64,000 bases of DNA from Dastarcus helophoroides (taxonomy: Eukaryota; Arthropoda; Insecta; Coleoptera; Bothrideridae), in the NCBI GenBank assembly GCA_028583605.1, contig CM053327.1, positions 41,275,059 to 41,339,058 on the forward strand. Reading direction: 5' to 3'. Both the position numbers and the translations under genes were made by a program. Shown piece by piece: positions 21,606 to 32,236 of the stretch (position 1 is the first letter of the stretch; every line of letters starts with the position of its first letter). The notes below the pieces were generated by a model. The model did not search any database. It saw nothing but the letters and a program-made list of their open reading frames with translations, and had not been told where the DNA came from.

Positions 21606-21960
21606 AATCTACATATTACCTCTTTTCCTCGTCTTTGCATCTAGTTACTTGTTTGCAATATTGTTACAGCAGAGCTTTCGTGGTCTTCGTGTGCTTCCTC
21701 ATCCTACTGGTGACGTGTATCTTGTTATCCTAACGATTCTGTTTTCACCCATGCGATCCATGTGCTGGTTCCATTCTATCTTTCTGTTTAGCACCCACTC
21801 ATTGATGTTATCAATTTTGCACATTCTTCTAATATTTTCATTTATCTCTCTGTCCATGAACGTTTTTCCTGCTATTCTACGTATTATTTTCATTTCTGTT
21901 GTCTCAACACTCCTTTTGTTTTTACTGCCTCAGGTGAGGTTTCGGCTGTGTACGTCATTA
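21606..21960 (-). pseudogene. RTE-like LINE (endonuclease-RT) C-terminal fragment
   Basis: The minus-strand frame around 21893-21699 reads ETTEMKIIRRIAGKT, DREINENIRRMCKIDNINEW, RKIEWNQHMDRMGENRIV and SPVG, then (after a stop) a TRRPRK remnant. This is the conserved tail of insect endonuclease-reverse transcriptase LINEs (RRIxGKTxxDR ... EWxxHxxRM ... GRPxKRW). The fragment is truncated at its 5' side, and its 3' end runs straight into the GAA/AAG-rich strand of the 2-kb array. The conserved GRPRKRW appears degraded. Confidence 0.8.
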
Positions 21961-22007
21961 TGGGTCTTGGTGACTCTTACAGATTTGGGTTTTTGCTGTA
22001 TATCGAT

Positions 22008-22060
22008 GTGTTTTGCCTAGTTTTGCCTAGTTTTGCCTAATTTTGCCTAGTTTTGCCTCG
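22008..22060 (+). repeat. Short tandem repeat (TTTTGCCTAG)5
   Basis: Five 10-bp copies, one with A for G (TTTTGCCTAA) and the last ending TTTTGCCTCG, followed directly by ATGGATGG, the same word that interrupts the 2-kb CTT array. Confidence 0.92.
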
Positions 22061-22617
22061 ATGGATGGTTGGAGAAAATAAGTCAAGCCTGTAACACATT
22101 GTAGTATGCAGCTCTAAATTGATAACAATTATTGTTGTTCTGGAAAGGAGGCAACATATCTAACTGGAGGACTTTGGAGCTATATACCATCACTACTAAC
22201 TGTTCTAGTTAGCTTAATCCAGACAGACAACTTAGGAAATGCTACACTCTAGATTCCAGGAAGTAGGCGTATCAAAATTTTTGCTTGCTCTACACAAATG
22301 ACTTCGATTTGGACCTCTAAGAGTAACAAATACAAATTTAGCAGCTAAATATGTAAATAAGTCATCCTGTCTTGCGTATGACATATTGGAATTAGATAAA
22401 GGTTAAATACTTGTACATCATCAGTCAATCGAGACAGCTAGATGAATGTTGCGCTTCATCCATTATACTTATACTTCATCTGCTTCGCACCGCTGGCAGT
22501 AAATCAACTCTGCAGCGAGCTGGAGGGGGTACCACCATAAACTACAAGCCACAAACTCAGATTTACGGCCACTCTCGCGGAAAGTGTTAAAGAATTATGC
22601 CTCTCTGTAAATGAGAT
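22061..22617. other. Intergenic stretch, no feature recognised
   Basis: Ordinary-complexity DNA with no ORF, TIR or tandem array that could be supported. It adjoins the 3' tail of the LINE at 22618-23882. Confidence 0.4.
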
Positions 22618-23882
22618 GTAAGTAAGTAAGTAAGTAAGTAAGTAAATATTTTATTTAGAAAATAATCTAATACAATACTCATGAATTTAATTAAATAAAC
22701 AATAATTAGTAAATTGTACATACATAACAATAAAATTTAAAAGACACATTAAAACTTAATATCTAAATTACAAATAATTTATTTAAAAGCATGATTAAAA
22801 CGACTTGAAGACATTATAGGATGCTAGGGTAAAATATGCTCTAAGTCTGTCTAACAAGGTCTCTCATATTTTTTCCAAATACTTTAATGCTATTAGTATC
22901 TTTAAGATTTTGAGGAAGAAGATTGTACTGATTGATACCTTTATAAAACAAGCTATTCATTGTGGCATTCTTTAGAGTTGGTGGAATATAAAAGTTAAGG
23001 GCCGACCTAGTTGGATAGAGGTGTCTTTCATTTACTACAGTTAACTGATTTTTTAAATATTCCGGTAATGCATCGTTTTTCATTTTATGAATAAATATCA
23101 TTGTTTGGACAAAATAATACTTTTCAATCTTAATCCAGTTCAACAAATTTAGCATAGTCTGAATACTAGTGTATCTATTGCATTTTAATATTATTCTCAT
23201 TGCTTTATTTTGTAACTTGTGTAATCTATCAAAATTTGTGCAAGTAACATATAATACAGAGCAGCAATAAGTAAAGTGAGGCAATATCAAAGTATTGTAA
23301 ACCATTAATCTAGTCGAAGTTGTTAGATAGGGAGCTACTCGGCCTAGAAATCCAATTTTTTTGCCAATTTTCTTTGAAATATAATCTATATGACTTGTAA
23401 ACTTTAGTTCTCTGTCAATTGTAAAACCTAGATATTTTATTTGGTCTACCTGCTCTACATTTTGATCATTTATTTCAATTTTTAAATTTAATTCGTTAAA
23501 TATATTATACCAGTAATTGTTACTTATGAACATCCATTTAGATTTCAGTTCGTTTACTTTTAGTTTGTTACATTTAAATTTATTTGTAAACATTTTAAGT
23601 TCCTCATTCATAGTAGATATTAATTCATTAAAATCATCATGCGCATAATATATTAGGGTATCATCTGCAAAGAGATGAATTCTACATTTCTTTAGAACAT
23701 TTCCTATATCATTCATATATAATATAAATAATAGCGGCCCTAATACACTTCCTTGAGGAACTCCAAAGTTATTTGTTTCCAATGAAGATTTAGTATTTCC
23801 TATTTTGGTACATTGATAGCGATTAGACAGGTAACTCTTAAACCATTTTAACACATTTTCTTTGAATCCATATTTTTTAAGT
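22618..23882 (-). mobile_element. 5'-truncated LINE with (TTAC)n tail
   Basis: A minus-strand non-LTR element: RT-containing ORF (23881-22841), about 190 bp of 3' UTR, then a 3' tail of seven TTAC units (GTAA on the plus strand, 22618-22645). A microsatellite tail instead of poly(A) is typical of CR1/L2-like LINEs. The 5' end is cut inside the RT domain at about 23882. No clear target duplication was found. Confidence 0.85.
22841..23881 (-). CDS. Partial LINE ORF2: reverse transcriptase, C-terminal two thirds
   Basis: An uninterrupted frame of about 345 codons, open at its 5' side where the LINE is truncated, so no true start exists; the first ATG-like positions are internal. Motifs in order: a WFKSYLSNRYQ helix, GVPQGSVLGPLLFILYMNDI, the catalytic FADDTLIYY box, a thumb region with KLKVNELKSK, IKYLGFTIDRELKFTSHID, and a C-terminal HKLQNKAMRIIL ... 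PHFTYCCSVLY block. These are typical of CR1/Jockey-type RTs, which copy their RNA by target-primed reverse transcription. The endonuclease and the first RT aspartate region are missing, so this copy is not autonomous. The lack of stops suggests a fairly young insertion. Confidence 0.85.
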   Translation of the reverse strand, partial: LKKYGFKENVLKWFKSYLSNRYQCTKIGNTKSSLETNNFGVPQGSVLGPLLFILYMNDIGNVLKKCRIHLFADDTLIYYAHDDFNELISTMNEELKMFTNKFKCNKLKVNELKSKWMFISNNYWYNIFNELNLKIEINDQNVEQVDQIKYLGFTIDRELKFTSHIDYISKKIGKKIGFLGRVAPYLTTSTRLMVYNTLILPHFTYCCSVLYVTCTNFDRLHKLQNKAMRIILKCNRYTSIQTMLNLLNWIKIEKYYFVQTMIFIHKMKNDALPEYLKNQLTVVNERHLYPTRSALNFYIPPTLKNATMNSLFYKGINQYNLLPQNLKDTNSIKVFGKNMRDLVRQT

Positions 23883-23889
23883 TAAGTGT

Positions 23890-24260
23890 CTGTAGCCATA
23901 CATATACATGTCATCTTGGCAGATATAAATAGGGAAGATGAACGTTTTCTTTTAGGCACTCGCTTTTCGCCTTACAACCCCCTTTCTCGTGACTTGGAGG
24001 GTGATTTCTCCGTGTCGGGTGGAGCGGCCAAGATGTATGGGCTCATCACTCTGGCGCGCTGTCAGCCGATCTTTCTATCTTGTCGACCCGCTTTAGAAAA
24101 CCGTTCGAGTTTGTGTTCGCCGTTCGCACTGATTTACACGATGAAGACAAATGCCACCTCTCAATGCACCCATTTATCCTTTCGAAATTGGAAGCCATTT
24201 GCTGTACCGATGCGTCTTCCTTAACAACATATTTCTAACACACCCATTTATTAAGTGTTT
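23890..24260. other. GC-richer single-copy island, coding status unclear
   Basis: Sequence complexity and GC content rise sharply against the flanks (GGTGGAGCGGCCAAGATGTA, CTGGCGCGCTGTCAGCCG). A plus-strand frame of 112 codons (23886-24224) is open but resembles no family I recognise; its start is inside LINE-flank sequence. It could be an exon, conserved non-coding DNA or chance. Confidence 0.3.
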
Positions 24261-24480
24261 ATGGCTCCGTCATGCGGTCATGTCCTAATTAAAACGAAAT
24301 GTAATTTAAATTGATACAAAGCAAGTGCTTTGAAACTACAGCTACTTAGCTGTATCCCTAAAAGTTTCGTCTTCCATTGGAGTCCTGGATGACTGGTTGA
24401 AATTTTATATAGAGTCATTCAAAATCCAATGTAAAGGCGGGTCGTTTTCAAGCACAAAAAACGAATTTTTAAAAAAAGAT
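24261..24480. other. Short intergenic stretch, no feature seen
   Basis: Ordinary AT-rich DNA leading into the A-rich minisatellite block; nothing recognised. Confidence 0.4.
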
Positions 24481-27400
24481 GAAAATTTCGAAAAAACTTC
24501 AAATTCTGGAAGAGCCATAACTTCGACAAAAGTCCAAATTTTGATGTAAAAGGTAGACATTTCTAAAGAAGATAAAAATTCTGAAGAGTGGCGAATTCCA
24601 GAAAGTCGTAGTTTTAAAAAAATTCAACTTTTTAAAGGCGAAAATTTTTGGAAAAATGTCTAATTCATCAAGTTTACTACACAAAAGTCGAAACTTCGAG
24701 AAAAAGACAAAATTTTTTGAAAAAAATTCAGAATTTTCAAGTCAGAATTTTCAAAAACAAGTTATACTTCAAAAAAATGTAAAAAGTTTAACCAAAAGTG
24801 GAAATTAAAAAAAAAGTGAATATTTACAAAAAAATAAAGTTTTCAAAAAATTATTTTAACAATCATATTTATTGTAAAGAAAACAAAATCAAAAAAAAAT
24901 CGAAAATTTAAGAAAAAAGTTTATCCAAATTTTTACAATAAATCAAAATTTTTACAAGATAGCAAAACTTTGAAAAATGGATAAAATTAACTTTGAAATA
25001 AATACAATTTGAGAAAAAGTCGAAATTTTGATGATAAAAGGTCAAAGTTTTCGAAAATAGTGAACATTTTCAAAAAAATTCGAAAATACTAAACATGTCG
25101 AACTTTTCAAAAAAATTCAATTTTTCAGAAGAGTTTAAATTAAAAAAGATCGAATTTTTTAAATGATAGTTTAATTTACTAAATAAAAGTCGAAACCTTA
25201 AGACAAAGTCAAAATTTTAAAAAAAAAGTCTCAATTTCAAAAAAGGTCGAAACATTGAGAAATTCTCAAAAGTTGAATCAAGGTGGACATTTTTTTAAAA
25301 AGTATCAGTGTTTAAGTCAGTTTTTCAATTTTTTAACAAATTCATAGAAAAAATCAAACTTTTGGAAGAATCGGATTTTTGAGAAACAATCGGATTTTTG
25401 AAGAAAGATCGCAACTTTGCGTAAACATTTTAAAAAAATGCTAAATTCAGAAATTTTCAATTTTCAAAAAAAAATGAATATTTTGAAAAAAGAAAAGGTT
25501 TTCAAAAAACTATTTCAATATACATATAAAAAAAAACATTTTAAAAAAAATCGAATTTTTGAGAAAAAAAGTCTGTCAAAAATTTTTTACAAGAAATCAT
25601 AGTTTTGAACAAAGGGTAAAATTTTTCAAAATATCAAACTTTGAAAAAAGTTACAGCTTGAGAAAAAAAGTCGAAATTTCGGTGATGAAAGGTTGAAATT
25701 TAAAAAAAGGGTGAACATTCTCGAAAACTTCGAAAATATTAAAAATGTCGAAATTTTCAGAAAGGTGCAATTTTTCAAAAAAGTGCAAATTAAAAAAAGT
25801 CAAATTTTGCAAATGAAAGTTTAATTTACTACATAAAAGTCGAAACTTTGAGAAAAAGTCGAAATTTTTGAAAAAAAAGTATCAATTTTAAAAAAGATCT
25901 TTCAAAAAAGGTTCTTTGAGAAATTGTCAAAAATTGAACCGAGGTGGAATTTTTTTTTAAAATGTAGCAGTTCTTAAATCAGTTTTTCAATTTTTCAACA
26001 AATTCATCGAAAAAAAAAATCTAAGTTTTGAAAAAATCGGATTTTTGAGGAAAGATCGCAATTTTGTTTAAACATTTTAACGAAAAACTAAATTAAGAAA
26101 TTTTCAATTTTCAAAAAAATAAATATTTTGAAAATTTGAATATTTTTAAAAAACTATTTCAACATAATCATAATTATATAAAAAAAACAAAACTAAAAAA
26201 AATCGAAATTTTAAGAAAAAAAGGTTGTCAAAATTTTTACAAGAAATCAAAGTTTTGAAAACATGGTAAAGCTTTCCAAAAGATCAAATTTTGAAAAAAG
26301 TTACAGCTTGAAAAAAAGTCGAAATTTTGATGATAAAAGGTCGACATTTTTTAAAAAAGTGAACATTCTCAAAAACTTCGAAAATATTAAAAATGTCGAA
26401 ATTTTCAAAAAAATTCAATTTTTCAAAAAAGTGCAAATTAGAAAAAATCGAATTTTTCAAATGAAAGTTTAATTTACTACATAAAAGTCGAAACCTTGAG
26501 AAAAAGTCGAAATTTTTGAAAAAAAAAGTTTCAATTTTAAAAGAGGTCGAAACTTTGACAAATTGTCAAAAGTTGAACTCAGGTGGAAATTTTTTTAAAA
26601 AAGTAGCAGTTTTTAAGTCAGTTTTTAAATTTTTCAACAAATAATTCATAGGAAAAAAATCAAAATTTTATAAAAATCGGATTTTTGAGAAAAACTAGGA
26701 TTTTTGAGGAAAGATCGCAATCTTGCGTAAACATTTAAAAAGATGCTAAATTTAGAAATTTTCAATTTTCAAACAAAATGAATATTTTGAAAAAAGATAA
26801 AGGTTTTTAAAAAAAAAATTGTAACATAATCATATTTATGTAAAAAAACAAAATTAAAAAAAAAATCAATATTTTGAGAAAAATGTTTTTTTTACAAGAA
26901 ATCTAAATTTTCAAAAAAGGTTAAAGTTTTCCAAAAAATCAAATTTTTAAAAAAGTTACAGCTTGAGAAAAAGTAGAAATTTTGATGATAAAAGCTCGAA
27001 ATTTTTAAAAAAAGCGAACATTCTCAAAATCTTCGAAAATATTAAAAATGTCGAAATTTTCAGAAAAATTCAATTTTTCAGAAGAGTGCAAATTAAAAAA
27101 AAACAAATTTTTTCAATGAAAGTTTAATTTACTACATAAAGGTCGAAACCTTGAGAAAACGTCGAAATTTAAAAAAAAAAAACTCAATTTTCAGAAAAGC
27201 TCGAAACTTTGATAAATTGTTACAAGTTAAGCCAAGGTGGACATTTTTAAAAAGGAGTAGCAGTTTTTAAGTCGGTTTTCCAATTTTTCAACGAATTCAT
27301 AGAAAAAAAATCAAAGTTTTGAAAAAATCGGATTTTTGAGGAAAAATCGCAATTTTACGTAAACTTTTAGATTTTAACGAAAAACTAAATTCAGAAATTT

Positions 27401-28498
27401 TTAATTTTCAAATTAAAATGAATATTTTGAAAAAAATATAAAAGTTTTCAAAAAACTATTTCAACATAATCATATTTATATAAAAAAAAACAAAACTAAA
27501 AAAAAATCGAAATTTTAGGAAAAAAAGGTTGTCAAAATTTTTACAAGAAATCAAAGTTTTGAAAACAGAGTAAAGCTTTCCAAAAGATCAAATTTTAAAA
27601 CAGGTTTCAGTTTGAGAAAATGTCGAAATTTTGATGATAAAAGGTCGAAATTTTTAAAAAATCTGAACATTCTCAAAAACTTCAAAAATATTAAAAATGT
27701 CTAAATTTTCAGAATAATTCAATTTTTCAAAAAAGTGCAAATTAAAAAAAGTTAAATTTTGCAAATGAAAGTTTAATTTACTACATAAAAGTTGAAACCT
27801 TGAGAAAAAGTCGAAATTTTTGAAAAAAGTCCCAATTTTCAAAAAAGCTCGAAACTATGATAAATTGTTACAAGTTAAACCAAGGTGGAAATTTTTAAAA
27901 AAAAGAGTAGCAGTTTTTAAGTCAGTTTTTCAATTTTTCAACAAATTCATAGAAAAAAAATCAAAATTTTCAAAAAATCGTATTTTTGAGAAAAATCGGT
28001 TTTTTGAGGAAAGATCACATTTTGTGTAAACATTTTAAAAAAATGTTAAATTCAGAAATTTTCAATTTTCAAAAATAAAGAATATTTTGAAAAGAGACAA
28101 AGGTTTTCAAAAAAATTTTTAAACATTCATATTTATGTAAAGAAACAAAATTAAAAAAAATCGATATTTTGAGAAAGTGTTTTTTTTTACAAGAAATCAA
28201 AATTTTCAAAAAGGGTTAGTTTTCCAAAAAATCAAATTTCCAAAAAAGTTTACTTGAGAAAAAGTCGAAATTTTGATGGTGAAAGGTCGAAATTTCTAAA
28301 AAAGCTCAAAAACTTCGAAAATATTAAAAATGTCGAAATTTTCAGAAAAATTCAATTTTTCAAAAAAGTGCAAATTAAAACAAGTCGAATTTTGCAAATT
28401 TACTGCATAAAAGTCGAAACCTTGAGAAAAAGTTGAAATTTTTGAAAAAAAAACTCTCAATTTTTAAAAAAGTTCGAAACTTTGATTAATTGTTACAA
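24481..28498 (+). repeat. A-rich minisatellite block with ~650-bp higher-order units
   Basis: Made of AAAAAGTCGAAATTTTGA-like words in one orientation. A longer ordered unit is visible: AACAAATTCATAGAAAAAA, GAGGAAAGATCGCAATTTT, AAATTTTCAATTTTC, GTCGAAATTTTGATGATAAA, TAAAAATGTCGAAATTTTC, GAAAGTTTAATTTACTACAT. The AAAGATCGCAA marker occurs near 25403, 26052, 26711, 27343 and 28011, a spacing of 632-668 bp. All short ORFs inside are compositional. No gene. Confidence 0.8.
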
Positions 28499-29052
28499 TT
28501 TTATAATGCACAGACCAATAGGTTTGAACATTTATTAGATTCGAGATTTGGAAACCAAAGACCGGTTTCGATCTTGTTAGATCTCGTCAGTTTGGTATAT
28601 CCAACTCGAATGCTAATAAATGTTCCGACAAGTAAGTACTAAAACATTCACAGGCGTCAAGCGAGTACTACCACTACTTTAGTAGTGGTAGTACTACTTT
28701 AGTACTACCACCTATTGGTCCATAGAGAGTACTAAAGAGTCGCCTGTGAATGTTTTAGTACTTACTTGTCGGAACATTTATTAGCATTCGAGTTGGATAT
28801 ACCAAACTGACGAGATCTAACAAGATCGAAACCGGTCTTTGGTTTCCAAATCTCGAATCTAATAAATGTTCAAACCTATTGGTCTGTGCATTATAGAATC
28901 CTTGTCTTCTGGGAACTCTCCTAGAGAGCAACCGCTTCGCTAGGTGGCAGTGTTTCAACTGTTGGTAGTTCAGCTACCTATGATTCACTATACACGCCTG
29001 GAGGGCTGCATGAATTTGTAGTCTAGGTTGCATTCTTCTTGCATACGAAATC
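28499..29052. mobile_element. Cassette with perfect 155-bp-arm palindrome inserted in the A-rich block
   Basis: The satellite consensus AATTGTTACAAGTTAAACCAAGG is interrupted here. The 7-bp word GTTACAA is present at both ends (28492-28498 and 29053-29059), as expected for a target duplication. Positions 28502-28895 form an inverted repeat; 28896-29052 is unrelated, GC-richer single-copy sequence (CTCCTAGAGAGCAACCGCTT, GGTGGCAGTGTTTCAACTG). No transposase or other ORF of note is encoded; a 67-codon minus frame merely spans the hairpin arm. Superfamily unknown. Confidence 0.75.
28502..28895. repeat. Perfect inverted repeat, 155-bp arms, 84-bp spacer
   Basis: The arm 28502-28656 is, by base-by-base reading, the exact reverse complement of 28741-28895. 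The spacer holds its own smaller hairpin (ACTACCACTACTTTAGTAGTGGTAGT region). Each arm is itself partly palindromic: GAACATTTATTAG/TTCGAG near the outer side is inverted as CTCGAAT/CTAATAAATGTTC inside the same arm. A transcript would form a duplex of about 155 bp. Confidence 0.96.
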
Positions 29053-29818
29053 GTTACAAGTTAAACCAAGGTGGAAATTTTTACGAAAAGAGTATCAGTT
29101 TTTAAGTCAGTTCTTCAATTTTTCAACAAATTCAGTTTGAGAAAAAGTCGAAATTTTGATGGTAAAAGGTCGAAATTTTCAAAAAAATTGAACATTCTCA
29201 AAAAATTCGAAAATATTAAGAATGTCGAATTTTTCAGAAAAAATCAATTTTTCAAAAGAGGGCAAATTAAAAAAAATCGAACTTTTCAAATTAAATTCAG
29301 TTTACTACATAAAAGTAGAAATCTTGAGAAAAAGACGAAATTTTTGAAAAAAAGTCTCGTTTTCAGAAAAGGTCGAAACTTTGACTAATTGTCAAAAGTT
29401 GAACCGAGCTGGAAATTTTTTTATAATCGTAGCAGGTTTTGAGCCAGTTTTTCAATTCTTTAACAAATTCATAGAAAAAAACCAAAATTTTGAAAAAATT
29501 GTGCTTTTGAGAAAAAATTGGATTTTTGAGGAAAGATCGCAATTTTGTGTAAACGTTTTTAAAAAATTTTAAATTTAGAAATCAAATCAAAATACTAAAG
29601 GAAGGCAAAACTAAAACAGTCTTGCCATTAATAAAATAAAAAAGTAGAAACCAAAAACAAGAGAAAATTTAAATTTCGAAGTTTTCAAAACACGAAATGC
29701 TTAAAGAGTCGAACAATTTTTGAGAATTTTCAATAAAAATTGAAACGAAAACGGACTTTTTAAAAAGTCATTACTTTTGGAAAGTCCCAGTTTTGAAAAA
29801 AGGTCAAAATTTTGAAAA
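29053..29818 (+). repeat. A-rich minisatellite, continuation of the 650-bp unit family
   Basis: Resumes with GTTACAAGTTAAACCAAGG, the unit word interrupted at 28498. It contains one further shortened higher-order unit (GAGGAAAGATCGCAATTTTG at about 29529). The 105-codon plus frame at 29071-29388 is compositional. Confidence 0.75.
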
Positions 29819-31452
29819 AAGTCGAATTAAAAAATTAAACACTTGAGAGAGCCGATGTTTGCATAAGTTGAAATTTTCAAAAAATTCAAGTTTTAAAGAA
29901 GAATTGAACTGTTTTAAAAAAATCAAATTTAATTTCTCAAAAATTTACCATTTCTACTTTTTTTTTTAAAATTGGGATTTTTTATTTTTAGAAATTCGCC
30001 TAATTTGCCAATTGTTAAAAATTTTTCTGTTACTTTTCAAAAATTTAGATTTTTCAAATTGTGTCGTTTTTTAAAGACTCAATATTTGTTTTTTTTTACA
30101 ATTAAATACGAAATTTTTGGGAAAATTCAATTTTTTTCATAATTGTGACATGTTGCAAATTTTTAGTTTTATTAAAAACACTATTTTTCAAAATTTTCGG
30201 ATTTATTCAACATTTTAACATTTTTTGAACATTTTCTAAAATTTTGATTTTTAAAAACTTGGAACTCGCATTATTTGTAAAATTTTCGATTGTCAGTTTA
30301 GAATTGAATTTTCGGATTTTATTGAAAAAAAAAACTAAAAGAGTAAATTAATATCATCCATTAAGAAAAATTCAAAATTTTCAAAAAAAGAATTAGTTGA
30401 AATGTTGTAATTTTAGAAAAGATCCAGAAAAAAGTCAAAATTCTAAGGAAAGTGGATATTCTTCAGTCAAAACTTCCAAAAAAAGTCAAAATAAAAAAAA
30501 CGAATTAGTTGAAATGTTAAGTTCCTAGAAAAGATCCAAAAAAAGTCGAAATTCTAAGGAAAGTGGAAATTCTTTAGTCAAAACTTCAAAACTTTGAAAA
30601 ACTTCGAAGCTTTCTTAGAAAGTAAAAACTTTCAGAAATACCAACGTTTTAAAAACTCGCCAAATTTTCGAAAACAACTTTAGATTTTAAAAAATAGTCT
30701 GAGATTTCAAAAAATATTCGATATTATGAAAAATGTCAAGATTTAAAAAAATTGGGAAGTTTCAGTAAAATCTCCAAAATATCCACATTTTCGAAAAGTC
30801 CAAATTTTCAAGAAAATCATAAGAACCAAAAATTTCGAAATTATTGTTAGTTAAGACTGAAAAAAAATTAAAAAATAAATATTAAACAGTAGTTTAATTA
30901 AAAAATGTCGAAGTTTTCAAAAAAAGTTAGGATTTTCAAAAAAAGTCAAAATTTTGAAAATATCGACATCTTGAAAAAGTTTAAATTTTATACATAAATC
31001 AATAATTTTAAAATGCAACAAATGCTTGCAAAATTGAGTTGATTCAAAAAATCGATATTTTTTTAGATAAAGGCGAAATTTTAAAGAAAGTGAAAATTTT
31101 AAAGGTTAAAATTTCGAAAAACGACGAAATTTTGAAACATTCCTAACATTTGACAGAATATTGGGATTAAAAAGAGATCAAACTTTTAAAAAATAATGTT
31201 AGCATTTTGAAAAGATACTGTAAGAGGTTGATCTTTTCAAAAAATTCAAGTATTTTGACTAAATAAAGAAAATTTCAAAAAAAAAGTTTACAAAACCTGA
31301 AATTTTGAAAAATAATTTGAATTTCAAAAATAATCAAAATTATAAAGAAATATAGAGATTTTAAAAAAATGAAGCATTTTGAGTAAAATTTTCAAAAAAA
31401 GCCGTAATTTAAAAATTTAGGTCCTTTAAAAAAGACTTAAATATTGAAGGAA
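29819..31452 (+). repeat. Large duplication, copy 1 (~1.65 kb)
   Basis: Starts at GTCGAATTAAAAAATTAAAC, ACTTGAGAGAGCCGATGTTT and runs through TTAGTTGAAATGTTGTAATT, CAACGTTTTAAAAACTCG and GAAAAGATACTGTAAGAGG. The same order recurs from 32237 to about 33918. The copies differ by scattered substitutions and small indels. AT-rich throughout, no gene. Confidence 0.8.
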
Positions 31453-32236
31453 GCTGAAAATTTTCAAAAAATTCCAAACTTTCATAAAAAGCGGAAAAGT
31501 AAAAATGTTGCAAAACATAAAATTTTGGTTAATTAAAATTTAAAAAGAAAATAAATGTCATATTTTTTAAAAAGTTTAAATTTTTGATTGAATATTTTAA
31601 AAAATCGGGATTTGAAAAACAAATTGAAAATTTTATAAAGCAGCGAAAGTGTCAAATAAATTCGAAATTTTGCAAAATAGTTCAGAATGTCAAAAAGAGT
31701 CGAGATTTTATGGAAATATCGCGATTTAAACAACTAGAAATTTTCGAATAAAGTCGAAACTTTTAAGAAATTAAAAAAATTCCTGTGCTTTCAAAAAAGG
31801 TAAAAATTTTTGGAAAAGACAAAGTTTAAAAAAAAAATTGAATTTTAAAAAAAGTGAGAATTTTTGAAGTTTGGAAAAAAGTCGGAATTTTAGAAAATGA
31901 AATCTACATTTTTAAAAGCAAAAATTAGAAAATAACTTTTGTTAAAAGACAGACATTTTAAAAAAACTCCAAATTTTGAAAGTAAAAAATTTTTAAAACT
32001 CATATTTTGATGAGAAGTCGAAATTTCGTAAAAAAATCTAAATGTTGAAATAAAATTGAAATCTTGAAAAAATAGAACTTTTCACAAAACTGGATATTTT
32101 AAAAATTCTTCGTTGTCAAGCTTTCTAAAAAATCTAGACCTTTCGAAAGAGAGTTTAAAAAAAAAATTAAAATTATCATAAAAGTTAAAATTTTCAAAAA
32201 GTTGAATTTTTAAAAAAAAGAAGAATTTTAAAAACT
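31453..32236 (+). repeat. A-rich minisatellite between the two duplication copies
   Basis: AAAGTCGAAATTTTAAGAAA-type sequence without a clear higher-order period. The small minus-strand ORFs at 31533-31733 and 32082-32306 are compositional. Confidence 0.6.

Noticed and set aside
19624..22020. ORFs of over 600 codons on both strands rich in R/E/K or S/L/F
   Set aside because: They follow from a CTT/CTTCTT tract whose period is a multiple of three; no stop can arise, and both strands are open at once. Only the last ~90 residues of the minus frame before the tract belong to a LINE.
22618..23890. Target duplication of the LINE with the (TTAC)n tail
   Set aside because: TAAGTTAAGT near the 5' truncation resembles the GTAAGTAA tail, but the match is low-complexity and cannot be separated from the tail itself.
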